The notes below the pieces were generated by a model that had not been told where the DNA came from, did no database searches, and saw only the letters and a program-made list of their open reading frames with translations. A stretch of DNA of 64,000 nt from CAWJMF01 sp963843945 (GTDB lineage Bacteria; Vulcanimicrobiota; Vulcanimicrobiia; Vulcanimicrobiales; Vulcanimicrobiaceae): the NCBI GenBank assembly GCA_963843945.1, contig CAWJMF010000002.1, forward strand, positions 124,001-188,000, written 5' to 3'. This document shows, piece by piece, positions 1 through 8,436 of this stretch. The position numbers were made by a program, and so were the translations under genes. The stretch's first letter is position 1, and each line of letters opens with the position of its first letter.

Positions 1-1
1 G

Positions 2-736
2 TGGCACAACATCAAACTCCGCAAAGGGAAGGCCGACGCGCAGCGCGGTGCGCTGTTCACCAAACTCTCGAAGGAGATCATTCTCGCGGCCAAAGGCGGC
101 TCGCCCGATCCCGAAGCGAACTACCGCTTGAAGATGGCGGTTGAAAAGGCGCGCGAGAACAACGTCCCGCAAGATAACATCAAGCGCGCGATCGCGCGCG
201 CGACGGGAGCCGACGGCGCGAAGGAGATCGAGGAGATCCGCTACGAGGGTTACGGGCCGGCCGGCGTCGCCATCGTGGTCGACGCGGCGACCGACAATCG
301 GAATCGCACGGCGGCTGAATTGCGCTTTCTCTTCAGCCGGCACGGCGGCGCGCTCGGCGAATCGGGCAGCGTGGCTTGGATCTTCGAGCCGCGCGGGCTG
401 ATCGAGGTGGAGAACGGCGCGCTGAACGAAGATGCGCTGACCGAACGGGCTCTGGTCGAGGGCGTGGTCGACGTTCGTTACAGCAGCGACGGCGAACCCT
501 CCGAGATCGTCACCGAGCCGGCCGCGTTGGCAGCTGCACGGGAACGCTTGAGCGCCGCGGGATTGCGCGTGAAGTCGATGGTGCTCGGCGTCGAGCCGCG
601 CCAGAGCGTGACGCCGCAGGACGAGGAGTTGCGCGAGATCGTCGGGCTGCTCGACGCGCTCGAAGAACACGAAGACGTCGTGCGGGTGTATTCGAATGCG
701 GAGTTCAACCTCGCGCAGCTCGAAGCACTCGCCTAG
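2..736 (+). CDS. yebC: YebC/PmpR family regulator (5' end outside window)
   Basis: This is the YebC/TACO1 family of DNA- or ribosome-associated regulators. The reading frame is open from base 2 and begins WHNIKLRKGKADAQRG, which in the family follows a short MAGHSK start, so only about six residues are missing. The 244 visible residues match the usual length of about 245-250. The family signature KARENNVPQDNIKRAI is present, followed by the central domain (RYEGYGPAGVAIVVDAATDN) and the C-terminal domain with GSVAWIFEPRG. It ends one base before the next gene. Family members act as transcription regulators or help translation of proline stretches; nothing here distinguishes these roles. Confidence 0.95.
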   Translation, partial: WHNIKLRKGKADAQRGALFTKLSKEIILAAKGGSPDPEANYRLKMAVEKARENNVPQDNIKRAIARATGADGAKEIEEIRYEGYGPAGVAIVVDAATDNRNRTAAELRFLFSRHGGALGESGSVAWIFEPRGLIEVENGALNEDALTERALVEGVVDVRYSSDGEPSEIVTEPAALAAARERLSAAGLRVKSMVLGVEPRQSVTPQDEELREIVGLLDALEEHEDVVRVYSNAEFNLAQLEALA

Positions 737-737
737 T

Positions 738-1814
738 GTGACCGGCGAGGCGACGCGCGTGCCGGCCGCTGCGCGCCGCGGCGGCTTCTTCGAGCACGAT
801 TGGCTCTTTGCCGTCGCGCTGGCGACGTTCGTCGGCACCGCGGTTTGGTTCGGGGGCGCCGTTCGCGACTTCTTCGCGCCCGCCTCGACGACGATCACCG
901 TTCCCACGCTGATCGGACAAACCTCGAGCGATGCGGTCGGCTCCGCGGAACGGGCCAAACTGCGCGGGGTCATCGTCGAACGCGCCGCTAGCGACCGCTA
1001 TCCGGCCGACGTCGTCATGCGCCAGGATCCGGCGGCCGGAACCGAAGTGCGCGCCGGCCGGCAAATCTCGCTGGTCGTTTCGACCGGCTTGCAGATTTTC
1101 TCGATGCCCGACCTGCGCTACGAGGACTTGCGTGAAGTCAACCTCGATCTGGCCCACGACAAGCTCCAACTCGGCAAAGTCAAAACCGTCGCGAGCGACG
1201 AGGTGCCGGCCAATCGCGTCGTGGCGCAAGATCCCGTGCCGCTGACGGCCGTTCGGGTCGGCACGGTCGTCAACGTCGAGCTCTCGAAGGGGGGGCCGCC
1301 CGCGATCCGCGTTCCCAAGTTCGAAGGGCTGAGCGTCGACGACGCGCGCGAGCTGGCAGCGCGCTCGCACGTCGTGCTGGGCCAAGTCGTCTGGACGCCT
1401 TTCGGCGGCGGCGGGCCCGCGCGCGGCGTCGTCGTGCGCCAGAATCCGGCCGCGAACGCTTCGATCGATCCCTCGCAGGCCGTTTCGCTGCAGGTCAGCG
1501 CGGGGCCGGGCGTGGCGGGCTACCTCGTGCGTCAGGTCCACGCGGTCGCGACCGTTCCGTCGCCGCAGGACGGAACCGAACGCGCGCAGCGCGTGCGGAT
1601 CGAGGTGCGCGATCAAACGGGTACGTGGAACGTCTACGACGCGTACGCGCAGCCCAAACAAAAGCTGGACTTCAACCTGACGGTCGTCGGAACGAGCGAA
1701 CTCGACGTCTACGTCGACAACGAGCTGATCAGTTCGACGAAACTCGGCGTCGAGCCGGCGCAGAAACCCTCGCCGGGGGCCGACGGCGCGAGCTCGAGAG
1801 GAGACACCCGCTGA
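738..1814 (+). CDS. Membrane-anchored triple-PASTA protein without a kinase domain
   Basis: A 358-residue protein with a short cytoplasmic N-terminus, one membrane segment (about residues 21-40, WLFAVALATFVGTAVWF), then three PASTA repeats (about 53-117, 119-185, 190-255; for example QDPAAGTEVRAG and QNPAANASIDP). A C-terminal domain of about 100 residues I do not recognise follows. PASTA domains bind peptidoglycan fragments or sense wall state and normally sit on PrkC/PknB kinases or penicillin-binding proteins. No kinase or transpeptidase motif is present. I chose the GTG at 738, just after the yebC stop. The stop overlaps the rpe start (ATGA). In Bacillus the PASTA kinase prkC lies just upstream of rpe, so this may be a prkC remnant that kept only the sensor half (inference). 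Confidence 0.85.
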   Translation: MTGEATRVPAAARRGGFFEHDWLFAVALATFVGTAVWFGGAVRDFFAPASTTITVPTLIGQTSSDAVGSAERAKLRGVIVERAASDRYPADVVMRQDPAAGTEVRAGRQISLVVSTGLQIFSMPDLRYEDLREVNLDLAHDKLQLGKVKTVASDEVPANRVVAQDPVPLTAVRVGTVVNVELSKGGPPAIRVPKFEGLSVDDARELAARSHVVLGQVVWTPFGGGGPARGVVVRQNPAANASIDPSQAVSLQVSAGPGVAGYLVRQVHAVATVPSPQDGTERAQRVRIEVRDQTGTWNVYDAYAQPKQKLDFNLTVVGTSELDVYVDNELISSTKLGVEPAQKPSPGADGASSRGDTR

Positions 1815-2490
1815 TGCGAATCGCGCCTTCGCTGCTTTCCGCCGATTTCAGCCGCATCGCCGAACAGATCGCGCTGGTCGAAAGGGCCGGCGCCGATTAC
1901 CTGCACCTCGACGTGATGGACGGCCGCTTCGTTCCCAACCTCACCTGGGGCCCGAAGATCGTCGGCGATTTGCGGCACGCTCTCGCCCCTGACCTTCGAC
2001 GCGCATCTGATGATCGTCGAACCCGAGCGTTACGTCGAAGCATTCCGCAAGGCCGGCGCCGACATCATCACCGTCCACCAAGAGGCGAGCGTCGCACCTC
2101 GATCGCACGCTCGCGCAGATTCGTGCCACGGGCGCGCGGGCCGGGGTCGCGCTGAACCCCGCCACGCCGGTCGCGCTGCTCGAAGACGTCATCGGCGTGC
2201 TCGATCTGATCTTGATCATGAGCGTCAACCCGGGCTTTAGCGGACAGTCCTTCATCCCGAACGCGCTCAAGAAGCTGCGCGAAGCGCGCGCGCTGATCGA
2301 TCGCCACAATCCGGCCTGCGAGCTCGAAGTCGACGGCGGAATCGGCCGCGAGAACATCGCCGAAGTCGTCGCCGCGGGCGTCGATACGGTCGTCATGGGT
2401 TCGAGCATTTTCGGTGCCAAGGATCCCGCGGCCGAACTGCGGGCGCTGCGCGCGCTCGGTGAAGCCGGCGCTAGGGTGGCCGCCAGCTGA
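1814..2490 (+). CDS. rpe: Ribulose-phosphate 3-epimerase, two frameshifts
   Basis: Interconverts ribulose 5-phosphate and xylulose 5-phosphate in the pentose phosphate pathway. The N-terminus MRIAPSLLSADFSR, HLDVMDGRFVPN, HLMIVEPERY, MSVNPGFSGQ and ELEVDGGIGREN are family hallmarks, but they lie in three successive frames. An extra base lies in the CCCC run at 1986-1989 and another lies near 2086-2092. Removing both gives 224 residues, the normal size. The gene begins at an ATG overlapping the PASTA stop and ends at a TGA overlapping the thiL start. Because the protein is otherwise intact and central to metabolism, sequence error is more likely than a pseudogene. Confidence 0.9.
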
Positions 2491-3521
2491 CCGAGGATGC
2501 GCTGGTCGCGGCGCTTCGCGCGATCGTCGAAATCGGAACTCCGGGCGCGCGGCGCGTCACGCTTGGAATCGGCGACGACGCGGCGGCCTGGCGGCCCTCG
2601 CGCTCGCACCTGTCGGTCATCACCAGCGACGCGCTGATCGACGGCGTGCACTTCCTTTCCGGCGCAACCGCCGCGCGGGCGATCGGCCATCGCGCTATGG
2701 CAGCGAATTTGAGCGACGTCGCCGCGATGGGTGCCCGGCCGGTCTTAGCCACGGTCGCACTCGGCGTTGCTCCCGAAACCGCCGAAGCGTGGATTCTCGA
2801 ATGCTATCGCGGGATGGCGGCGCTGGCGGGACGGTATCGCGCCGGCATCGTCGGCGGCGACATCGTACGCGCGCCGGCGCTCACGCTGGCGCTGACCGTG
2901 GTCGGCGAAGTTGCGCCGCTCCGGCTCAAACGGCGAAGCGGCGGCAAAGCCGGCGACGTCGTCGCCGTCACCGGTCCGCTCGGTGCCAGCCGCGCGGGCC
3001 TCGAGATCGTGCGCAACGCGAGCCCGGTCGAGGCCGGCGTCCGGGCCGCTGCGCTGGCGGCCTACGAGACGCCCGAACCGCGCGTCCGCGAAGGCCGCTG
3101 GCTGGCGGCGTCGCGCAACGTGCACGCGATGTTGGATTCATCCGACGGCCTGTCGACCGATCTCGGGCGGCTCGCCGCAGCGAGCGGGTGCGGCGCGACC
3201 CTTTCGTCGCTGCCGATCCATCCTGCCGCCGAGGCGGTGGCGCGAGCAGCCGGGGCCGAGCCGCGCGCGTACGCGCTGGACGGCGGCGAAGATTTCGAGC
3301 TGATCGCCGCGATCGCGCCGCGCGCGTTCAGCTATTTGGCGGCGCGCTTCGAGCGGCACTTCGGCAAACCGCTGCTCGCCGTCGGGCGGCTCGACGCGAA
3401 GCCCGGCCTGCGCTGGAGCGGCCCCGACGGCGAGCACGAGCTGGCGGCCGGCGGCTACGACCACCTGCACGGCCCGGACGCCCGGCTCGCCGCGGCGACG
3501 CTCGGCGCCGGGACCCGCTAG
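2487..3521 (+). CDS. thiL: Thiamine-monophosphate kinase, apparent CTG start
   Basis: ATP-dependent conversion of thiamine phosphate to thiamine diphosphate. Visible ThiL motifs are GIGDDAAAW (Mg-ATP site), the SDALIDGVHF segment, AANLSDVAAMGA, the VGGDIVRAP loop, LDSSDGLSTDL and LDGGEDFELI. The first ATG/GTG/TTG in frame (GTG 2646) would remove the essential GIGDD region. The frame is closed by a TAG at 2472, so the only start that keeps the whole protein is CTG at 2487, overlapping the rpe TGA as CTGA. That gives 344 residues, slightly over the usual 320-330. A non-AUG start with translational coupling, or a base error turning ATGA into CTGA, would both explain it. Confidence 0.9.
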   Translation: MTEDALVAALRAIVEIGTPGARRVTLGIGDDAAAWRPSRSHLSVITSDALIDGVHFLSGATAARAIGHRAMAANLSDVAAMGARPVLATVALGVAPETAEAWILECYRGMAALAGRYRAGIVGGDIVRAPALTLALTVVGEVAPLRLKRRSGGKAGDVVAVTGPLGASRAGLEIVRNASPVEAGVRAAALAAYETPEPRVREGRWLAASRNVHAMLDSSDGLSTDLGRLAAASGCGATLSSLPIHPAAEAVARAAGAEPRAYALDGGEDFELIAAIAPRAFSYLAARFERHFGKPLLAVGRLDAKPGLRWSGPDGEHELAAGGYDHLHGPDARLAAATLGAGTR

Positions 3522-3527
3522 CTCCGG

Positions 3528-3562
3528 AAAACAAAAAGGCCCAAGCCGGAAGCGGCTCGGGC
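3528..3562 (-). terminator. Rho-independent terminator of rpmB
   Basis: Read on the minus strand, a 10-bp stem (3553-3562 with 3539-3548, one internal mismatch) closes a CTTC tetraloop and is followed by TTTTTGTTTT (3528-3537). It sits just after the rpmB stop and between the convergent thiL and rpmB. Confidence 0.85.
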
Positions 3563-3582
3563 GGTTTGGGTGCCTCGCTGAG

Positions 3583-3774
3583 CTAGCCGGCGCGCTTGAC
3601 CCGGCGCGAGCGAATGCATTGCGTGCAGACCCGCAGCGTGCGGTGGGTGCCGCGCTCGTCGACGCGGACCGGCTGCAGGTTGGGCAGCCAGCGCCGCTTG
3701 GTCTTGTTCATGGCGTGGCTCACGTTGTTCCCGGCCATCGGGCCCTTCCCACAAACGTCGCAGCGCTTCGCCAT
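3583..3774 (-). CDS. rpmB: 50S ribosomal protein L28
   Basis: A 63-residue L28 beginning MAKRCDVCGKGPMAGNNVSH. It keeps both zinc-ribbon cysteine pairs (CDVC and CTQC) and the NLQPVRV and RTLRVCTQCIRS segments. It is transcribed alone on the minus strand between thiL and plsX, with its own promoter (TTGCGC, 17 bases, TATACT) and a strong terminator. The start ATG lies a few bases after GAGGA. In Bacillus rpmB also follows the rpe/thiamine-kinase genes, though the relative orientation there differs in some species. Confidence 0.95.
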   Translation of the reverse strand: MAKRCDVCGKGPMAGNNVSHAMNKTKRRWLPNLQPVRVDERGTHRTLRVCTQCIRSRRVKRAG

Positions 3775-3838
3775 CGTCCTCGTATCCTTCAAGAAAATGC
3801 AGAGTAAGCGCGCCGGGGCGGCGCGCGACAACTTCCGG

Positions 3839-3867
3839 AGTATACACGAGCCTGCCCCCGAGCGCAA
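3839..3867 (-). promoter_or_regulatory. Sigma-70-type promoter for rpmB
   Basis: On the minus strand, TTGCGC (3867-3862), a 17-base spacer and TATACT (3844-3839). It lies 65 bases upstream of the rpmB start and matches the other strong promoters of this window in spacing and -10 sequence. Confidence 0.75.
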
Positions 3868-3928
3868 CGCTCGCCCTGCCGGAGGACGGCAAAGGAGCCC
3901 GGCTTGAGCGCTCGTAACAAGGCCGGGC

Positions 3929-4990
3929 GTGGCCAGTGCTATGGATGTTCCCGGACTCTCAGACGGAGCCGCTCGCACGCCACGCATCGCCATCGACGCG
4001 ATGGGCGGCGACAACGCGCCCGAGGAGATCGTCGCGGGAGCCGTGCTCGCACAGCAGGCGGGCTTGGGTGAGATGCTGCTGGTCGGCGACGAAAAGCGCG
4101 TCGCGCCCTTGCTGCAAGCGCACAAGGCGTCGGGCATCGAGATCGTGCACGCGCCGGGCGTCATCGCGATGGACGCCAACCCGTCGCAGGCTTTGCGCAG
4201 CAGCGACGACACCTCCCTCGGGATCGCCGTCGACCTGGTGCGCGACGGGAGAGCCGACGCCGTCGTCTCGGCCGGGAACAGCGGGGCTTTCCTAGCGATC
4301 GCTCTCATCCGCTTGCGCACCATTCCCGGGATCGCGCGTCCCGCGATCGCGGTCGTGTTTCCGGCACGCAAAGGCCCGGTGATTTTGCTCGACTCCGGCG
4401 CGAACGTCGACTGCCGCCCGGAGTGGTTCGCGCAGTTCGGTGTGATGGGCAGCGCCTACGCGCGAGCCGTCCTCGACATTCCCAATCCGAAAGTCGGCAT
4501 CATCTCCGTGGGTGAGGAGCGCGTCAAAGGGAACGCTCAGACGATCGAGGCCGCGCGCTGTCTCGAGGAAGCGCCGGTCAATTTCATCGGCAACGTCGAG
4601 GGCAAAGACGTGTTCGTCAACGTCGCCGACGTCTACGTCACCGACGGATTCGTCGGCAACGTCATGCTCAAGCTGAGCGAAGGCGTCGCGCAGTTCATCA
4701 CCGAGATCGTCGCGGGCGAGTTTCGCGCGGGGAGCCCCATGGTCAAGCTCGGCGCGCTGCTGGTTCGTCCCGCGCTGCGGCGGATTCGTGCCAAACTCAG
4801 CTACGATAGCTACGGCGGCGCGCCTCTGCTGGGATTGCGCGGCAATTGCATCGTCGCCCACGGCCGCGCCAACCGCCACGCGATCCACAGCGCCGTCCGT
4901 GCGGCCGTCGCGGAAGTGCGCGAGGACGTCGTCGGGCGCATCGGCGAGCTGGTCGCGACGAGCGAAGCCGGCGAGGTCAAGCGCGCGTAA
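3929..4990 (+). CDS. plsX: Phosphate acyltransferase PlsX
   Basis: Makes acyl-phosphate from acyl-ACP for phospholipid synthesis (PlsX/PlsY route). It has the family start RIAIDAMGGDNAPEEIVAGA, the VSAGNSGAF motif, ILLDSGANVDCRPEWF and YVTDGFVGNVMLK. The length is 353 residues from GTG 3929; ATG 3941 is an alternative start that shortens the unusual 17-residue N-terminal extension. The fatty-acid genes (fabD, fabG, acpP) that often follow are absent; hemW follows instead. Confidence 0.93.
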   Translation: MASAMDVPGLSDGAARTPRIAIDAMGGDNAPEEIVAGAVLAQQAGLGEMLLVGDEKRVAPLLQAHKASGIEIVHAPGVIAMDANPSQALRSSDDTSLGIAVDLVRDGRADAVVSAGNSGAFLAIALIRLRTIPGIARPAIAVVFPARKGPVILLDSGANVDCRPEWFAQFGVMGSAYARAVLDIPNPKVGIISVGEERVKGNAQTIEAARCLEEAPVNFIGNVEGKDVFVNVADVYVTDGFVGNVMLKLSEGVAQFITEIVAGEFRAGSPMVKLGALLVRPALRRIRAKLSYDSYGGAPLLGLRGNCIVAHGRANRHAIHSAVRAAVAEVREDVVGRIGELVATSEAGEVKRA

Positions 4991-4995
4991 CGAAG

Positions 4996-6126
4996 GTGCC
5001 AAGCCCGGGACTCTACGTTCACCTGCCGTTCTGTCCGTACATCTGTCCGTACTGCGACTTCGCGAAGTGGCCGCTCACCAAGAGCCGGGCGGCGGAATAC
5101 TTGCGCGCGCTCGAGCGCGAGATCGAAGGCGCGCCCACGTTCTCCGCGGCGACGCTCTTTTTCGGCGGGGGCACGCCGAACGCGTACGAACCGCCGGCGT
5201 TGACGGCACTCGTCGCCCTGCTGCGCCGGCGTTTCTCGCTCGCGGAGGATGCCGAAATCTCGCTCGAGGCAAATCCCGACGCCGCGCTGTGCGCTGGGTT
5301 CGCGGCGTACCGGGAAGCAGGCGTCAACCGGCTCTCGTTCGGCGTTCAATCCTTCGTGGAGCGCGAGTTACGCGTTCTCGGACGTGGCCACTCGGCCGGC
5401 GACGTCGTCGCGGCGGTCGCCCGAGCGCGCGCGGCGGGCTTCGCCAACGTCTCGCTCGATCTGATCTTCGGCGTGCCCGGGCAGACGCCCGAAAGCTGGC
5501 AGGAGTCGCTCTCGCGGGCCTTGGCGCTCGAACCGGAGCACGTTTCGACCTACGGCTTGACGGTGGAAGAAGGCACGCCGTTCGCCGCGTGGCAGGCACG
5601 CGAGCCGAAGGCCTTCGCGAGCGGCGACCTCGAGGCCGAGCTATACGCGCTCGCAATCGATACCCTCGAAGGCGCCGGCTACGAGCAATACGAGATCAGT
5701 AATTTTGCGCGGCCCGGCTTTCGCTGCGCGCACAACGAGAACTATTGGGACAACGGCGAGTATCTGGGCCTCGGCGTGGGCGCGGCCTCTTTCCTGGGAG
5801 GAGTGCGCTCGACGCACACGCGGGAGCTTGCGACTTACCTGAACTCGGCTGCCGCCGGCGCGGAGATTCCCGGGGAGAGCGAGCGCCTCGTCGGCCCGGC
5901 GCGTCTCGGTGAGGCCGCCATGCTCGCGCTGCGCACGCGCCAGGGGGTAGATGTCGCGGCCTTTGCGGAACGGTATGGGGTCGATGTGCTCGCTTTTTAC
6001 GAACCGGTTCTTTCCGAGATGACTGCACGAGGAATGCTCGAGGTGGAGACTTCGCGGGTCCGCTTGACGCGGCGCGGCCGCTTTCTTGCGAACGACGTGT
6101 GCGCCGCCTTCGTGAACTTCGCATGA
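4996..6126 (+). CDS. hemW: HemW-type radical SAM protein
   Basis: A 376-residue radical SAM protein of the HemW (formerly HemN-like) family, thought to be a heme chaperone rather than a coproporphyrinogen oxidase. The cluster ligands are C13, C17 and C20 (CPYICPYCDF). FFGGGTPN, RLSFGVQSF, GVPGQTPESW, YEISNFARPG and HNENYW are also typical of HemW. HemW lacks the extra N-terminal cysteine of true HemN, as is the case here. The GTG start at 4996 is chosen because it begins directly at the conserved GLYVHLPFC; it lies 5 bases after plsX. The stop overlaps the next start as ATGA. Confidence 0.88.
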   Translation: MPSPGLYVHLPFCPYICPYCDFAKWPLTKSRAAEYLRALEREIEGAPTFSAATLFFGGGTPNAYEPPALTALVALLRRRFSLAEDAEISLEANPDAALCAGFAAYREAGVNRLSFGVQSFVERELRVLGRGHSAGDVVAAVARARAAGFANVSLDLIFGVPGQTPESWQESLSRALALEPEHVSTYGLTVEEGTPFAAWQAREPKAFASGDLEAELYALAIDTLEGAGYEQYEISNFARPGFRCAHNENYWDNGEYLGLGVGAASFLGGVRSTHTRELATYLNSAAAGAEIPGESERLVGPARLGEAAMLALRTRQGVDVAAFAERYGVDVLAFYEPVLSEMTARGMLEVETSRVRLTRRGRFLANDVCAAFVNFA

Positions 6127-7226
6127 ACGCGGCGATGTCGACAACCATTCTGCGCGTCGTCTTCATGCTCGTCTTCGCGACGGCCGGCTTCTTGCTGGGA
6201 CGCGAGGCGTATACCCACATGATCTCGCTGCACGTCGCGAGTCAAGCCTGGCTGATCGGCTTGACGATCGTCGTGCCCGTCTTGGGCGCGGTCGCCGGGC
6301 TGTTCGTCGCACCCTTTGCCCAAGCGGCTTTCGAGAGCTTGCTGGGCGACGTCGAGCACGCCATGGAAGACCTCCGCCCCGGACAGCTCGCCGGCGGCGC
6401 CATCGGACTGATCGCGGGCCTGATCGTCGCGTTCCTCATCAAAAGCGTGCTCTTCGATTTCATCGCCAACGCGGGCAGCGCCGGAAGTTACGTTGCGACC
6501 GTCCTGTACATTTTCCTCAGCATCTTCGCCGCCTATCTCGGCGCGCGCGTCGGTGCCAAGCAGCAGCTGGGCGCGCTGCGCTCCGGCGCCGCGGGCACCG
6601 CCGGGACGCCGAGCGCGGTCCCGAAGTTGATCGACACTTCGGTGATCGTCGACGGGCGCGTGCTCGAGATCGTGGAGAGCGGGTTCCTCGAGGGACCGCT
6701 CGTGCTGCCGCGTTTCGTCCTGCGCGAACTGCAGCTGATCGCCGATTCGCTCGATCCGATGAAGCGCACGCGCGGCCGGCGCGGCCTCGAGGTCCTCTCG
6801 AAACTGCAAGAGCTCGCACCGCTCGAAATCGCCGAACGCGACTACGACGACGTGGGCGGGTCGGTGGATGCGAAATTGGTCCGGCTCGCGCTCGAGCGCA
6901 ATGCGAAGCTCGTCACCAACGACTACAATCTCAACCGCGTCGCGCAGCTCGAGGGCGTCCAGGTACTCAACGTCAACGAGCTGGCGGGGGCGGTCAAACC
7001 CGTCGTGCTGCCCGGCGAGGAACTTCACGTCGCAATCGTGCGCGATGGAAAGGAAGCACACCAGGGCGTCGGCTACCTCGACGACGGAACGATGATCGTG
7101 GTCGAGAACGGCCGCCGGCTCATCGGCGAAGACACCGACGTTCAAGTTACCAGCGTGTTGCAGACCGTCGCCGGGCGGATGATCTTCGCGAAGATAAAGC
7201 GGCCCTCTCAGGTCAGTAACGGGTAG
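6123..7226 (+). CDS. YacL-type membrane PIN/TRAM protein
   Basis: A 367-residue protein with four predicted membrane helices in the first 140 residues, then a PIN nuclease-like domain (about 168-285, starting KLIDTSVIVDGRV with Asp171 as first acidic residue; later acidic region VTNDYNLN) and a C-terminal TRAM RNA-binding domain (about 300-360). This is the architecture of Bacillus YacL, which lies directly upstream of ispD there as here. The biochemical function of the family is poorly known; a membrane-bound RNase role is inferred from the domains. Confidence 0.88.
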   Translation: MNAAMSTTILRVVFMLVFATAGFLLGREAYTHMISLHVASQAWLIGLTIVVPVLGAVAGLFVAPFAQAAFESLLGDVEHAMEDLRPGQLAGGAIGLIAGLIVAFLIKSVLFDFIANAGSAGSYVATVLYIFLSIFAAYLGARVGAKQQLGALRSGAAGTAGTPSAVPKLIDTSVIVDGRVLEIVESGFLEGPLVLPRFVLRELQLIADSLDPMKRTRGRRGLEVLSKLQELAPLEIAERDYDDVGGSVDAKLVRLALERNAKLVTNDYNLNRVAQLEGVQVLNVNELAGAVKPVVLPGEELHVAIVRDGKEAHQGVGYLDDGTMIVVENGRRLIGEDTDVQVTSVLQTVAGRMIFAKIKRPSQVSNG

Positions 7227-7231
7227 CAGCG

Positions 7232-7945
7232 GTGCCGGCCGAAGCGAAGTTTTGCGGCATCATCGTCGCCGCCGGGCGCGGCGCGCGCTTCGGACGTCCC
7301 AAGCAGCTCGTGGAAGTGGCGGGCCGTCCGCTGGTGGCCTGGTCGATCGCAGCCTTCGGTGCGATCCGCGAGATCGACGATCTCGTGATCGCCACCGAAC
7401 CGGAGCACGTCGAAGGAATGCAGCGCTTGGCGAGCACCTGGGCGCAGCGCCTCTCGACCCGGGTGATCGCCGGCGGCGCGACGCGACAAGCTAGCGTTCG
7501 GGCGGCCCTCGCGGCCGTCCCGGCGCACTGCGCCGCGGTCTTCGTGCACGACGGTGCGCGCCCGCTGGTGCAAGTCGAGGACGTGCGCGGCGGGATGGAA
7601 TTGGTCAAAGACGGCGTCGCCTCGCTCTTGGCCACGCCCGTCGTCGACACGGTCAAGGTGGTCGCGCAGGGCGGCCGCGCCGTGGAGCGCACGCTGGACC
7701 GCTCGGAACTCTGGGCGGCACAGACGCCGCAGTTCGCGACCCTGGCCGATTTGCGCCGAGCGCACGAAGCGGCAGAGCGCGACGGCGTCGAGGCGACCGA
7801 CGACGCCGCACTGCTCGAACGAATCGGCGTCTTAGTGCTCGTCGTTCCCGCGAGCGGCGAAAACTTCAAGGTAACGCTGCGCGGCGATCGCGATTTGGCT
7901 GAAACGATCTTGCGCGAGCGCTCTTCGCTGGTGCCTAAACGGTGA
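7232..7945 (+). CDS. ispD: 2-C-methyl-D-erythritol 4-phosphate cytidylyltransferase
   Basis: Transfers CMP to methylerythritol phosphate in the MEP isoprenoid pathway. The nucleotidyltransferase signature AAGRGARFGRPKQ (about residues 13-25), FVHDGARPLV, TPVVDTVK and AAQTPQF are present. It has 237 residues, a normal size. It starts at GTG 7232, six bases after the PIN/TRAM gene, and overlaps ispF by GTGA. The pair supplies isoprenoid precursors also used by the geranylgeranyl-reductase-like enzyme further downstream. Confidence 0.95.
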   Translation: MPAEAKFCGIIVAAGRGARFGRPKQLVEVAGRPLVAWSIAAFGAIREIDDLVIATEPEHVEGMQRLASTWAQRLSTRVIAGGATRQASVRAALAAVPAHCAAVFVHDGARPLVQVEDVRGGMELVKDGVASLLATPVVDTVKVVAQGGRAVERTLDRSELWAAQTPQFATLADLRRAHEAAERDGVEATDDAALLERIGVLVLVVPASGENFKVTLRGDRDLAETILRERSSLVPKR

Positions 7946-8436
7946 GCGGCCGCGTCGGTCACGGCTTCGACGCGCACCGGCTCGTCGAGGGCCGGCCGTT
8001 CGTGCTCGGGGGGGTGCGCATCCCGTTCGAACGCGGACCGCTGGGGCACTCCGATGCCGACGTGTTGGCGCACGCCGTGGCCGACGCGATCCTGGGCGGC
8101 TGCGCGCTGGGCGACCTCGGCGCGCATTTTCCTGACAGCGACGTCCGCTGGAAAGACGCCGACTCGATGCGTTTGCTCGAAGAGTGCGCGCGCATGGCTC
8201 GCGCCTCGGGCTACGAGATCGGCAACGTCGACGCGACGATCGTGCTCCAAGCTCCGAAGCTGGCGCCCCACCTCGCCGCGATGCGGGCGCGGCTGGCGGA
8301 GGTCTTGCGCATCGATTTGGATGCGGTTAGTGTCAAAGCAAAGACGAGCGAAGGCATGGGGTACACAGGCGACGGGACGGGGATCGCCGCGTACGCCGTC
8401 GCCGCCCTGACCCGCTTGCCTCCGTCAGCGCCATGA
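7942..8436 (+). CDS. ispF: 2-C-methyl-D-erythritol 2,4-cyclodiphosphate synthase
   Basis: MEP-pathway cyclase, 164 residues. The metal ligands fit the family: D and H in GHGFDAHRL and the later H in GHSDADVLAHA. LGDLGAHFPDSD and KTSEGMGYTGDGTGIAAYA are family signatures. It starts at a GTG overlapping the ispD stop and overlaps the next gene by ATGA, so it is translationally coupled on both sides. Confidence 0.95.
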   Translation: MSGRVGHGFDAHRLVEGRPFVLGGVRIPFERGPLGHSDADVLAHAVADAILGGCALGDLGAHFPDSDVRWKDADSMRLLEECARMARASGYEIGNVDATIVLQAPKLAPHLAAMRARLAEVLRIDLDAVSVKAKTSEGMGYTGDGTGIAAYAVAALTRLPPSAP

